Positions 45,204 through 54,166 of a DNA stretch of 64,000 nucleotides are shown one piece after another (the first letter of the stretch is position 1; each line of letters begins with the position of its first letter). The notes under the pieces were generated by a model, which saw only the letters and a list, made by a program, of their open reading frames with translations, ran no database searches and was not told the DNA's origin. Source of the DNA: Dokdonella_A sp051958935 (GTDB taxonomy: Bacteria > Pseudomonadota > Gammaproteobacteria > Xanthomonadales > Rhodanobacteraceae); contig NZ_JBQCFP010000105.1 in assembly GCF_051958935.1 (NCBI RefSeq), positions 1 through 64,000 on the forward strand. The letters are read 5' to 3'. Made by a program: the position numbers and the translations under genes.

Positions 45204-45777
45204 GCCCGCCCACGCCGCGATCCTGCTCGCCGCGGGCGCATCGACGCGGCTCGGTCGCGCCAAGCAGCTGATCGAGATCGACGGCGAACCCTTGCTGCGG
45301 CGCGCGGCGCGCGCACTGCTCGAAACCTCGCCAAATGCGCTCGTCGTCGTGCTCGGTCATGACGCGGACGCACTCGGTGCATGCGTCGCCGACTTGCCCC
45401 TGCTATGCGTCGTCGCGCGCGACCATGCGGAGGGCCTCGCCGCCTCGCTGCGTGCGGGCATCGCCGCGCTGCCGGCCGAATGCGAAGGCACACTCGTCGC
45501 GCTGACCGACCAGCCCGCGCTCGGTGGCGCGCACCTGCGTGCGTTGCGCGATGCCTGGCGCACTACGCCGGTGCGAGCGGCTGCGAGTGCGTACGCGGGC
45601 GTGCTCGGCGTGCCCGCATTGCTCCCGCGCGCGTGGTTCGCCGACGCGATGCAGTTGCGCGGCGATACCGGCGCGCGCGCGCTGCTGCGTGCGCGTGCGG
45701 CCGAAGTCGTCGCTGTTGCTGCGCCGGCGCTTGCAGGCGATCTCGACTCGCCGGACGATCTCGCCCGGTTGCGTTGA
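45187..45777 (+). CDS. Molybdenum cofactor nucleotidyltransferase (MocA/MobA-like)
   Basis: A 196-residue nucleotidyltransferase with the signature ILLAAGASTRLGRAKQLIEI at the N-terminus and VALTDQPALGGAHLRAL in the middle. MocA adds CMP to molybdopterin, giving the cytosine dinucleotide cofactor used by many xanthine-oxidase-family enzymes; MobA adds GMP. The branch and the neighbours favour MocA. GTG at 45187 is chosen because upstream residues are a shadow of xdhC. Confidence 0.87.
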   Translation: MPRAREPAHAAILLAAGASTRLGRAKQLIEIDGEPLLRRAARALLETSPNALVVVLGHDADALGACVADLPLLCVVARDHAEGLAASLRAGIAALPAECEGTLVALTDQPALGGAHLRALRDAWRTTPVRAAASAYAGVLGVPALLPRAWFADAMQLRGDTGARALLRARAAEVVAVAAPALAGDLDSPDDLARLR

Positions 45778-45889
45778 CACCGGCGAGGCTTGCCTGTTCG
45801 TGCGCGGTTCTCGTCCGATCCTGCAACCGTCTGGCGGGCGTCGCGCCGCGGGAGTAGCCTGAACGCCCCGCACCGCTCCGGAGACGCCG

Positions 45890-46363
45890 ATGAAGCTTGT
45901 CGTCAATGGCCAGCCGCACGAGGTCGAGGCGCCGGCCGACATGCCCCTGCTCTGGGTTCTGCGCGACCTGCTCGGCATGACCGGCACGAAATTCGGTTGC
46001 GGGCTCGCGCAGTGCGGCGCGTGCACCGTGCATCTCGACGGCCAGGCGGTGCGGTCCTGCGTGATGCCTGCAGTCGCCGCGGCGGGCAAGTCGATCACGA
46101 CGATCGAGGGCTTGTCGAAGGACGGCTCGCATCCGGTGCAGCGCGCATGGCAGGAACTCGACGTCGTGCAATGCGGCTATTGCCAGTCCGGGCAGATCAT
46201 GAGCGCCGCGGCGTTGATCGCGCGCAAGCCGATACCGAGCGACGCCGACATCGATGCCGCGATGGCCGGCAATCTGTGCCGCTGCGGCACCTACCAGCGC
46301 ATCCGCGGCGCGGTGCATCGCGCCGCGGAACTCGCGTCGAAGGAGGGCGGCCATGTGGCGTGA
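45890..46363 (+). CDS. [2Fe-2S] small subunit of an isoquinoline 1-oxidoreductase-like molybdenum hydroxylase
   Basis: A 157-residue electron-transfer subunit with two iron-sulfur clusters. The plant-ferredoxin type is CGLAQCGACTVHLDG and a later Cys in VRSCVMP. The second is QCGYCQSGQ and NLCRCGTY. It passes electrons from the molybdenum subunit to the acceptor. The length and two-subunit layout without an FAD subunit match the IorA family rather than classic xanthine dehydrogenase. It overlaps the large-subunit gene by 11 bases. Confidence 0.93.
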   Translation: MKLVVNGQPHEVEAPADMPLLWVLRDLLGMTGTKFGCGLAQCGACTVHLDGQAVRSCVMPAVAAAGKSITTIEGLSKDGSHPVQRAWQELDVVQCGYCQSGQIMSAAALIARKPIPSDADIDAAMAGNLCRCGTYQRIRGAVHRAAELASKEGGHVA

Positions 46364-48551
46364 GGGCATGCAGCTTCCGGTTCCATTCCAATCCACCGCA
46401 GCGACGACGCCCTCGGGGCTTACCCGCCGCGCCTTCGTGAAGTCCGCCGCGGCGGGCCTCGTGATCGCATGTTTCGTCCCGCTCGCGGCGCGACGCGCGT
46501 TCGCCGCCGAAACCACGCCCGAGGCGAAGCCGCCGGTGTCGCCGAACGCGTTCATCCGCATCGCGCCGGACAACGGCGTGACGATCCTGCTCAAGCATTC
46601 GGAGATGGGCCAAGGCGTGTGGACGTCGCTGCCGATGGTCGTCGCCGAGGAACTCGGCTGCGATTGGAACCAGGTGCGCGTCGAGCATGCGCCGGCTGCG
46701 CCCGAATACGCGCACACCGCATTCGGCATGCAGATGACGGGCGGCTCGACCAGCACGTGGGAATCATTCGACCAGCTGCGGACGGCCGGCGCGATGGCAC
46801 GCGAACTGCTCGTTGCCGCAGCGGCCGTGAAGCTCGGCGCGAAGCCGGCGGACTGCCGCGTGGAGAACGGCCATGTCGTGCACGGCACGAAGCGCGTGAG
46901 CTATGGCGACGTCGCGCAGGCCGCGGCGAGGCTGCCGATGCCCGCGAGCGTGAAGCTCAAGGAGCCCAAGGACTGGACCCTGATCGGCAAGCCGACGCGC
47001 CGTCTCGACAGCACGGCGAAGACGACCGGCACGGCGGAGTTCGGCATAGACGTGAGCCTGCCCGAGATGGCGGTCGCGCTCGTCGCACGCGCGCCGGTGT
47101 TCGGCGCGAAGTTGAAGACGTTCGACGCCACCAAGGCGAAGGCGGTCGCGGGCGTGCTCGACGTGGTCGAGGTGCCGAGTGGCGTGGCCGTGCTCGGCCA
47201 GCATTTCTGGGCCGCCAAGCAAGGGCGCGACGCGCTCGTGCTCGAATGGGATGAAGGCGCGTTCGCGCGGGCCTCGACCGCGAGCCTGCGCGAGGAATAC
47301 CGCAAGCTCGCGGCGACGCCCGGCTCGACCGCGAAAGCAGCCGGTGATGCCGAGGCCGCGCTGAAGGGCGCCGAAGGCGTCATCGAGTCCGAATACGAAG
47401 TGCCGTTCCTCGCCCACGCGCCGATGGAACCGCTCAACTGCACGGTCGCGATCGGCGCGGACGGCTGCGACGTCTGGACCGGCACGCAGTTCCAGACCGT
47501 CGACCAGATGAACGTCGCCAAGGCGCTCGGGATCGGGCCCGGCCAGGTGCGTATCCACACGACCTTCCTCGGCGGCGGCTTCGGCCGGCGCGCGAACCCC
47601 GCGTCCGATTTCATCGTCGAGGCCGCGCAGGTCGCGAAGGCGGCGAAGCGTACGGTCAAGGTGGTCTGGACGCGCGAAGACGACATCCATGGCGGCTACT
47701 ACCGACCGATGTGGCTCTCGCGCCTGCGCGCGAAGCTCGGGGCCGACGGCAAGCCGGCCGCTTGGGCGCATACGCTCGTCGGCCAGTCGATCCTCGCGGG
47801 CACGCCGTTCGAACCGGTGATGGTCAAGGACGGCGTCGACGCCACGTCGGTCGAAGGTGCCGCCGACTCGCCGTATCTCGCGGCGATCCCCGTGCACCGC
47901 GTCGACCTGCATTCGCCGAAGAGCCCGGTCACCGTGCTCTGGTGGCGCTCGGTCGGTCATTCGCACACGGGCTTCGTCGTCGAGAGCTTCATCGACGAAC
48001 TCGCGCATGCGGCGAAACAGGATCCGCTCGAGTATCGCCGCGCGTTGTTGCCGAAAGATGCGCGCGAACGCCGCGCGCTCGATCTCGCCGCGGAGAAGTT
48101 CGGCTGGGGCAAGCCGCTACCGCAGGGCCGCGCGGCCGGCATCGCCGTGCACCAGTCGTTCGGCAGCTACGTCGCGCAGGTCGCCGAAGTGTCGGTCGAG
48201 GACGGCAAGGTGCGCGTGCATCGCGTCGTCTGCGCGATCGACTGCGGGCCGGTGGTCAACCCACTCAATGTCGAAGCACAGATGCAGTCGGGCATCGCGT
48301 ATGGCCTTTCCGCGGCGCTGCACGGCGAACTCACGCTGAAGAACGGGCGCGTCGAGCAGAACAACTTCAACGACTACGCCGCGCTGCGCCTGCCGGAGAT
48401 GCCGAAGGTCGAGGTATACATCGTGCCGAGCACGGACAAGATGGGTGGCTGTGGCGAACCCGGCACGCCGCCGATCGCACCGGCGGTCGGCCATGCGTTG
48501 TTCGCGCTCACGGGCAAGCGGTTGCGTTCGTTGCCGTTCCGGCTGGCGTGA
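46353..48551 (+). CDS. Molybdopterin-binding large subunit, isoquinoline 1-oxidoreductase-like, Tat-exported
   Basis: A 732-residue catalytic subunit that hydroxylates N-heterocycles or aldehydes with water-derived oxygen. A twin-arginine signal TRRAFVKSAAAGL near residue 25 implies export of the folded complex. Molybdenum-site motifs are EMGQGVWTSLPM, FLGGGFGRRANP and the C-terminal GGCGEPGTPPIAPA with the catalytic Glu. The true substrate is unknown; many IorB relatives act on aldehydes. ATG at 46353 follows AGGAGG and overlaps the small-subunit stop. No cytochrome partner gene follows. Confidence 0.92.
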   Translation: MWREGMQLPVPFQSTAATTPSGLTRRAFVKSAAAGLVIACFVPLAARRAFAAETTPEAKPPVSPNAFIRIAPDNGVTILLKHSEMGQGVWTSLPMVVAEELGCDWNQVRVEHAPAAPEYAHTAFGMQMTGGSTSTWESFDQLRTAGAMARELLVAAAAVKLGAKPADCRVENGHVVHGTKRVSYGDVAQAAARLPMPASVKLKEPKDWTLIGKPTRRLDSTAKTTGTAEFGIDVSLPEMAVALVARAPVFGAKLKTFDATKAKAVAGVLDVVEVPSGVAVLGQHFWAAKQGRDALVLEWDEGAFARASTASLREEYRKLAATPGSTAKAAGDAEAALKGAEGVIESEYEVPFLAHAPMEPLNCTVAIGADGCDVWTGTQFQTVDQMNVAKALGIGPGQVRIHTTFLGGGFGRRANPASDFIVEAAQVAKAAKRTVKVVWTREDDIHGGYYRPMWLSRLRAKLGADGKPAAWAHTLVGQSILAGTPFEPVMVKDGVDATSVEGAADSPYLAAIPVHRVDLHSPKSPVTVLWWRSVGHSHTGFVVESFIDELAHAAKQDPLEYRRALLPKDARERRALDLAAEKFGWGKPLPQGRAAGIAVHQSFGSYVAQVAEVSVEDGKVRVHRVVCAIDCGPVVNPLNVEAQMQSGIAYGLSAALHGELTLKNGRVEQNNFNDYAALRLPEMPKVEVYIVPSTDKMGGCGEPGTPPIAPAVGHALFALTGKRLRSLPFRLA

Positions 48552-48586
48552 CTATTGGCAAGCGGCGGCGCGCCGCCGCCGTGCCG

Positions 48587-49795
48587 TCATCGAGACCGAT
48601 TCAGCCGGCCCTCCGCATCCCACACCTGCCCCGCGGGATCGAGCTCGACGGTGGTGCGCAGCTCCGCGCGCGGCCCGAAGCCGCAGACAGCGATCGGGCC
48701 TTCGAACAAGGGATCGAGGCCGAACGCCTGTTCGATCTCGACTTCGTTGATTGCAGCCGTCACGTACGCGCCGAGCCCGATCTCGGTCGCCGCGAGGTAG
48801 AGGTTCTGCGAGGCATGGCCGGCCTCGAGCAGGATCGCGCGGTAGATCTTCGGATGCCTGCGGTATTTCCAGAACGAACGCGGAAAGCGCGCCGCGACCA
48901 CGAGCAGGACCGCTGCGTCGGCGAAATAGTGCTGGCCGGCGACCATCGTGTGTGCGAACGCGTCGGGGTCGAAGGCTGGGGGCGCGGGCAGTCGATCGAG
49001 CGCGTGCGCCTCGACGTTGTAGTGATAGAGGCCCGCAGCCATGTCCTCGACGCGGCGCACCAGCAGGTACGCCTCCAGCGGATGCAGGCCGCCACCGGAG
49101 GGATGGTTCTTCTTCAGCGCGACGGCGCCGGGCTCGATCGTTTCCTGCGCCTGTTCGCCGAACGTGCGGTGCAGGACGGAGGCGAGAGCCGCCCGCGCGA
49201 GCGGAGTGGACACATCGAAGTTGCGGCAGGTCGCCCTGCGGCGCAACAGCACATCGAGGTCTGCGTCGCGCGGGCGATCAAGATCGATGCGCGCGCCGGC
49301 GTCTTCCCGCCTTCGGTAGTGTGAAGGCGGCGGACCGACCGCCTGCATCATGTCCGCGGTGGAATGGATCCCCGAAGCCTGCTGTGCTTCGATGCTGTCG
49401 ACGCCACTCCAGCGCGTAAACGCATGGGTCGTCGCCAGCAGGGGGTGCCATTGGGCGTCGCGCAGAGCGAGATCACGCAGGTGCGCGGGCGTCGGCCGAT
49501 CCCGTTGGAACACGAGGCCTGCGTCGATCAGGACCTGCAACACCGGTTCGGAGATCCTCGCTGCAACCTCCGCGTAGGCAGTCCATTGCGCCTCACTGAG
49601 GCTGCCGAGTGCGAGGATCGCCGCTTCCTCGACAGTTACCGGCGCGTCGAGATGCGGCGCGAGGGCGACCCAGTGGCGCGTGCGCCGTCGCGGATCGCGT
49701 CCGGCGAGGAACGCGTTCACGTCGAACGCCACCTCCTCGCTCGATTCCAGGTACAACGCCCAGCAGCGCCTCAGCGCAGGGTCGTGCACGTCCAA
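48587..49795 (-). CDS. SagB-related putative peptide-maturation dehydrogenase, unit 1
   Basis: A 402-residue protein. A variable N-terminal half (winged-helix-like, LGSLSEAQWTAYAEV) is followed from about residue 180 by a SagB/nitroreductase-type flavin domain. Motifs are RRRATCRNFD, HPSGGGLHPLEAYLLVRRV, GLYHYN, GHASQNLYLAATEIGLGAYV and EQAFGLDPLFEGPIAV. SagB enzymes oxidise azolines to azoles in ribosomal peptides, but no YcaO cyclodehydratase is nearby. It resembles the family named putative peptide maturation dehydrogenase, found with a cyclase and a leader peptide. The start is TTG with GGAG 9 bases upstream. It is divergent from peptide 1. The second copy is at 52843-54042. Confidence 0.82.
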   Translation of the reverse strand: MDVHDPALRRCWALYLESSEEVAFDVNAFLAGRDPRRRTRHWVALAPHLDAPVTVEEAAILALGSLSEAQWTAYAEVAARISEPVLQVLIDAGLVFQRDRPTPAHLRDLALRDAQWHPLLATTHAFTRWSGVDSIEAQQASGIHSTADMMQAVGPPPSHYRRREDAGARIDLDRPRDADLDVLLRRRATCRNFDVSTPLARAALASVLHRTFGEQAQETIEPGAVALKKNHPSGGGLHPLEAYLLVRRVEDMAAGLYHYNVEAHALDRLPAPPAFDPDAFAHTMVAGQHYFADAAVLLVVAARFPRSFWKYRRHPKIYRAILLEAGHASQNLYLAATEIGLGAYVTAAINEVEIEQAFGLDPLFEGPIAVCGFGPRAELRTTVELDPAGQVWDAEGRLNRSR

Positions 49796-49923
49796 ATCGC
49801 TTTACTCCGGCCGGGTTGTGCTAGAAAAGGACTTGCCGTGCGCGGGGCCAGGCTCCTCGGCGCCCGCGAGCACGGCATGATTCTCGCGACATGACGACAA
49901 TTACGCCAAGGGGGAATGCAACC

Positions 49924-50187
49924 ATGATTCAAGCCGCACCGTCCAACGATGCCATTGCGAAGATGCTGCAGGCGCTTTCGACGAGCCCGGAGGCACGCGA
50001 GCAGATGCTCGGCGACCCGATCAGCGCGCTCAAGTCCTACGGTATCGAGGCCGATCCCGCCAACGTCCCGGTCGTTCGTGCGCTGCCGTCGATGGAGGAG
50101 GTCGCGCAGCTGCACAAGGAATTCATCGCCGATCCGCTGATCCTCAAGAGCTGCATCTTCATCTTCATCGTGATGGGCCGGAAGTAG
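49924..50187 (+). CDS. Putative ribosomally made precursor peptide, unit 1 (NHLP-like leader)
   Basis: An 87-residue peptide. The N-terminal part (IAKMLQALSTSPEAREQMLG then DPISALKSYGIE) follows the nitrile-hydratase-like leader pattern L..LSt...r.....dP..AL...Gi. A bridging segment LPSMEEVAQLHKEF comes next. The C-terminus is short, hydrophobic and Cys-containing: KSCIFIFIVMGRK, the possible modified core. No double-glycine site is present. ATG at 49924 follows AAGGGGG; an ATG 33 bases earlier lacks a ribosome site. It is divergent from the dehydrogenase, and its 3' end overlaps the convergent cyclase gene by 23 bases. Confidence 0.75.
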   Translation: MIQAAPSNDAIAKMLQALSTSPEAREQMLGDPISALKSYGIEADPANVPVVRALPSMEEVAQLHKEFIADPLILKSCIFIFIVMGRK

Positions 50188-52717
50188 CCGCGGCGGCCTG
50201 CGCCTGGGTGTCCGGCAAGCGCCGGGCATCCAGCAGATTGGGAATCAAAGCGACCTCGTTCTCGAGTTCGGCGACAGCCTGACCTCGGTGCGCGCGCAGC
50301 CATTGCTGCTGCGCCTCGGCTTTCGCGGCCGCATCCGAGGCAAGGTACGCAAGCCACAAGCCAACGTGTGTCTGGTAGTACTCGCGTCCATCGACGAGGG
50401 ATTCGAGGCAGCTCGCCCGATCCGCCGGCTTCGTCGCGAAACGCACCTCGCAATCGGCCGTTTGCCACAGCGCTGATCGATCGTAGTAGCCGTGATCGAG
50501 CGCGATCGACCGGCTCGCATCCAGCCCCGCGCGCGCCTTGCCGGTACTGCCGCCCGAGCGCGCGGCCATCATGGCGGCCAACGAGAGATGGATCGTGGCG
50601 CTTCCGTCCGTCGTCGGCTGGCTCGCGGCGAGACGTGCTGTTTCCGCATCGATCAGAGCATCGAGCGTGGCTTTCGCGTCGGTGGCGCGCGTTGCGAGCC
50701 GAAGTGCGGCAGATGCCAGGCGAACGCGTGCCTGCTGCGACGCGGACGTCGACTTCACGCTGTACTGCGTTGCCACTTCGAGCGCACGCGCCGCCGCCGC
50801 GTCGTCGCCCTGGTCTATCGCGATGGCGGCGAGTTTCAACTGCTTCTCGGCCTGGATCGTGGCCGGCAAGGTGGCCGGCATGCCCTCGAGCCGCTTCGAG
50901 ACCGCGTCGTAGCGACGGGCGGCCAGATCGGTGACCACGTCCTCGAAATGCGGCATCACGCTCGCCAATTCGCGCGCCTTGGCGACGTCAGCCATCGCCT
51001 TGACGTCGTCGCCGCGCTCGGTTTCGATGACCGCCAACGCGATCCAGCTCGCGCCGCGAAGAGGATGACGCGAGTTGGCGATTGCTTCGAAATGAGGTTG
51101 CGCTTCCGCCAGTCGGTGCTGGTACCAGAGGTAGCCGATGCCGAGGTTCTGGCGCGCGGCGATCGCGTCGGGATAGAGCTGGGCGGCGGCCGTCCATTTG
51201 TCGATCCAACGATTGGCGTCCTCGTACTGCGACAGGGTGCCGTCGAGGAACAGTTGTTCGCGCGCGCTCAAGCGATCGCGGTTGGCCACCGCCTGGCGCA
51301 GGCTGTCGAACGCGCCGTGCGAATCGCCGAGATAGGCGTTCTGCAACGTACTCAATCGTACCCATGCGAGCGCGAACTTCGGATCGAGGCGCAACGCTTC
51401 CTTGAGCAGGACGAGCGCTTCGTTCACCTTGCCGCGGCCGTGTTCCTCCTCCGCCTTGCCGAGCGCGCGCAACGCGTCGAGATTGCCGGTGGTGATCTGC
51501 GCGAGGGGCTTGGATGCTTCGCTGACGGAGGCGAGCGATTCGCCGAGGCGCCCGCGCATCTTGCGCAGCAACTCGTCCATGCGGGGCAGCATCGCTTCCT
51601 CTGCTTCGGCGTCGACCGAATCGCTGTAGACGGATGTCTGCGTGTGCGGATCGACGAGTTCGGCGGTCATGCGCACGCGCCCGCCGACCTCGGCCACAGT
51701 CGGCAGGACGACCGCTCGCGCACCCTCTCGCAACGCGATCTCCGAACCGACGATGCGGTCCACGGCCGTGGCGGCCGGATCGCGCTCCATGCGCTTGAGC
51801 GCATCGCGCACCTGCAGTTGCGGCACGACGTTGACATAGCGCGACTGCTCCAGGCCGACGCGGAACGCGGCCTCCAGCGAGTCGTCGAACACTTGGTGCC
51901 CGGTGAGGTTCTTGAGGCTGCCGACCACGACCCAGTCGCGGTTGGCGAACGCGATTGCCGGCGCGGGCTTGAAGAAGTACCAGGCCGGCACGGCGACGAG
52001 GAGGAGCAGCGCGAGCAGCTCTGCGACCACGGCCAAGGGGCGGCGCCAGACCGGCATCTCGCGATGGGCCTTGCCGCTCCATGCCGGCGCGCGCAGCGGC
52101 GCGATGCCTTCCTCGCCGACTTCGAATACCGGCACGAGGTCGGGCACGCCCTTGAGGCGATAACGCCCGTGCGTGCGCCAGCGCACACGCGCGAGCTTTT
52201 CGCCGAGTTCGCCCTGAGCGCGGTGCGCGATGTCGTAGGCGGTGCCCGACATGAGGATCTGGCGCGGCAGGGCGAGGCCCATGAGGCGTGCCGCGACCGG
52301 CTTGACGAGGCCTTCGACTTCGGTCTGCTTCGCGCCGCGGCGGACATCGTCGGCACTGTTGTCCCAGACGACGACGTCGCCGACGTGGATGCCGATGCGC
52401 GCGGCGAGTTCGATCTGCTCCTGCGCGCCGAGATCGGCAAGTTCGCGCTGGTAGGCGAGCGCGTAGGCGACGGCCTGGATCGGCCGCTCGAACACGAGCA
52501 GGAAGCCGTCGGTCTTGTCGATCTCGCGGCCGCCATGCTGCTGCATCAGCGCGCGCGCAACGCGATCGTGCTTGCGGATGAGGTCGGCGGCGCGCTGGTC
52601 GCCGAGGCGTTCGACCAATGCGGTCGAGTCTACGAGGTCGCTGAGCACGAGCGTGCGCAACACCGACGTCGTGGTGCCGGCGATGCCGTCGATCCGTGCT
52701 GATTCGTCAGCAGTCAC
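50165..52717 (-). CDS. Class III cyclase-like/TPR membrane protein (putative peptide-modification-system cyclase), unit 1
   Basis: An 850-residue protein. Residues 15-190 form a class III nucleotide cyclase homology domain: TLVLSDLVDSTALVERLGDQ with the first metal Asp, then HGGREIDKTDGFLLVFERP with a second Asp in a shortened motif. Near residue 140, VKPVAARL has Pro where active enzymes have the transition-state Asn. After KGVPDLVPVFEVG comes a TM segment (about residues 225-248), a TolB/FlgO-like segment and a TPR-rich C-terminus. Activity as a nucleotide cyclase is therefore uncertain. The start is GTG. It is 125 bases downstream of dehydrogenase 2 on the same strand. Confidence 0.8.
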   Translation of the reverse strand: MTADESARIDGIAGTTTSVLRTLVLSDLVDSTALVERLGDQRAADLIRKHDRVARALMQQHGGREIDKTDGFLLVFERPIQAVAYALAYQRELADLGAQEQIELAARIGIHVGDVVVWDNSADDVRRGAKQTEVEGLVKPVAARLMGLALPRQILMSGTAYDIAHRAQGELGEKLARVRWRTHGRYRLKGVPDLVPVFEVGEEGIAPLRAPAWSGKAHREMPVWRRPLAVVAELLALLLLVAVPAWYFFKPAPAIAFANRDWVVVGSLKNLTGHQVFDDSLEAAFRVGLEQSRYVNVVPQLQVRDALKRMERDPAATAVDRIVGSEIALREGARAVVLPTVAEVGGRVRMTAELVDPHTQTSVYSDSVDAEAEEAMLPRMDELLRKMRGRLGESLASVSEASKPLAQITTGNLDALRALGKAEEEHGRGKVNEALVLLKEALRLDPKFALAWVRLSTLQNAYLGDSHGAFDSLRQAVANRDRLSAREQLFLDGTLSQYEDANRWIDKWTAAAQLYPDAIAARQNLGIGYLWYQHRLAEAQPHFEAIANSRHPLRGASWIALAVIETERGDDVKAMADVAKARELASVMPHFEDVVTDLAARRYDAVSKRLEGMPATLPATIQAEKQLKLAAIAIDQGDDAAAARALEVATQYSVKSTSASQQARVRLASAALRLATRATDAKATLDALIDAETARLAASQPTTDGSATIHLSLAAMMAARSGGSTGKARAGLDASRSIALDHGYYDRSALWQTADCEVRFATKPADRASCLESLVDGREYYQTHVGLWLAYLASDAAAKAEAQQQWLRAHRGQAVAELENEVALIPNLLDARRLPDTQAQAAAATSGPSR

Positions 52718-52842
52718 CCTGCCTGCCGCCCCTTTGCTGCATTCGCACCATTTTGCGCCCGATCGACGGCGATTGGCCAGCGCCGCGCGCGAAAACGGTT
52801 ACACAGCCGCCTTTCGCGCGGGAGTTGCCGGCCGGAGGCCGC

Positions 52843-54042
52843 TCAGGAGCGCGGCCACACCGCGTTGAGCGGGTCGAATTCCACCTCGTTGCATTCCGGC
52901 CCGCGCACGCCCAATCCCGTCACCGCGAGCGGGCCCTCCTCGAGCGGGTCGAGCCCGAACGCCTGCTCGATGTCGATCTCGTTGACCGCAGCGGTGATGA
53001 ACGCGCCGAGCCCGAGCTCGGTCGCGGCAAGGTACATGGTCTGCGACAGGTGGCCGACGTCGAGGACGAGCGCACGGTACGCCTTGGCATGATTGCGATA
53101 CTTCCAGAACGTGCGGCGGAATCGCGCCACCGGCACGACGAGCGCATGCGCGCCGGCGAAATAGCTCTGCGTCGCGACGAGCCGCCGCGCGAGGTCGCCG
53201 GCTTCCGCGCGCGCCAGCGGGCGGATCGGCTCGAGTGCGTGATTGACCGGATGGTAATGGTACAGCCCGGGGTCCAGGCCCTCGACGCGGCGCGCGAGCA
53301 CGTAGGCCTCGGTCGCGTGCAGGCCGCCGGCGGACGGTGCGGCCTTCTTCAGCAGTTGCACGCCCGGCGCATAGTCCTGCACGGCGCGTGCACCGTAGGC
53401 GCGGTAGAGCACGGCGGCGAACGACGCGAGCGGGAGTTCCACGCCGTCATCGAAGTTCCTGCACGTGACGCGCGCGTCCAGGATGCCATCCAGCGGCGTC
53501 CTCGCCGTCGGGGGCAGCTTCATGCGCGCGGCCGGCGGCGTGCGTTCGCGCACGGCATCGGGGGCGGCGCCCAGGCGTTCGAGCAGCGTGCCGCGCGTCG
53601 TTTCGACGAACAGGCGTTCCGCCGCTTCCGTGTCGACGCCGTTCCAGCGCGTGGCGTAATGCATGACCGCCGGCAGGCTAGACCAGTACGTTTCGCGCAA
53701 CGTGCGGTCGCGCGCGTCCGCCTCGGTTCCTTCGCCGACGAGCAGCTGCTTCTCCAGCAACGCGTCGATCGTTCCCGCACAATACCTCGTCGCCAGCGCT
53801 TCCCGATCGAGCCATTGGGTCGGGGACAGGGCGCCGAGTACGAGCACCTCGTCGTCGTCGACCGTGCGTTCGCCGACGTGCGGCGCGATCGCCGTCCATT
53901 CGACGACATGGCTGAGGCCGGTGCTGCCGGCGGCGATTAGGCCGAGTTCGAACTTCAGCTTTTCGCGCGGCTCGAGCATGAGGATCGCGCAACGGCGCAA
54001 CAGCATCGCGTCTGGTCTCGCGTGGGTGGGACGATCGATCAT
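52843..54042 (-). CDS. SagB-related putative peptide-maturation dehydrogenase, unit 2
   Basis: A 399-residue paralogue of the protein at 48587-49795, with the same order of parts: winged-helix-like N-terminal half, then a flavin domain with LDARVTCRNFDDGVEL, APSAGGLHATEAYVLARRVE, GLYHYHPVNHALEPI, GHLSQTMYLAATELGLGAFI and EQAFGLDPLEEGPLAV. ATG at 54042 is chosen; ATG at 54006 is possible. It is divergent from peptide 2 with 124 bases between. The two copies share motifs but differ along most of the N-terminal half, so the duplication is not recent. Confidence 0.82.
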   Translation of the reverse strand: MIDRPTHARPDAMLLRRCAILMLEPREKLKFELGLIAAGSTGLSHVVEWTAIAPHVGERTVDDDEVLVLGALSPTQWLDREALATRYCAGTIDALLEKQLLVGEGTEADARDRTLRETYWSSLPAVMHYATRWNGVDTEAAERLFVETTRGTLLERLGAAPDAVRERTPPAARMKLPPTARTPLDGILDARVTCRNFDDGVELPLASFAAVLYRAYGARAVQDYAPGVQLLKKAAPSAGGLHATEAYVLARRVEGLDPGLYHYHPVNHALEPIRPLARAEAGDLARRLVATQSYFAGAHALVVPVARFRRTFWKYRNHAKAYRALVLDVGHLSQTMYLAATELGLGAFITAAVNEIDIEQAFGLDPLEEGPLAVTGLGVRGPECNEVEFDPLNAVWPRS

Positions 54043-54166
54043 AGCCTGCCCCCGCCCGTGCTTTCGGCATCGGCTACAATCGCCCGGCACCTCGTGCCTG
54101 CGCCGTCGTGCCGGCGTCGCAGGCGTACCCGCGTGCGTACCAGGCATTTTACCCAGGGGAACGACG

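Noticed and set aside
49800..49830. A promoter TTTACT / TAGAAA between the divergent dehydrogenase 1 and peptide 1.
   Set aside because: Spacing is only 15 bases and both boxes are weak matches.
49891..49923. An earlier ATG for precursor peptide 1.
   Set aside because: It has no ribosome site, while the ATG at 49924 follows AAGGGGG; the extra residues do not fit the leader pattern.
48587..54042. The SagB-like genes as part of a thiazole/oxazole-modified microcin cluster.
   Set aside because: No YcaO cyclodehydratase, ocin-ThiF protein or exporter is present, and the peptides lack Cys/Ser/Thr-rich cores.
48587..54042. The two dehydrogenases as plain nitroreductases.
   Set aside because: The fused N-terminal half, the SagB motifs and the repeated link with the short peptide and cyclase-like gene argue for the peptide-maturation family.
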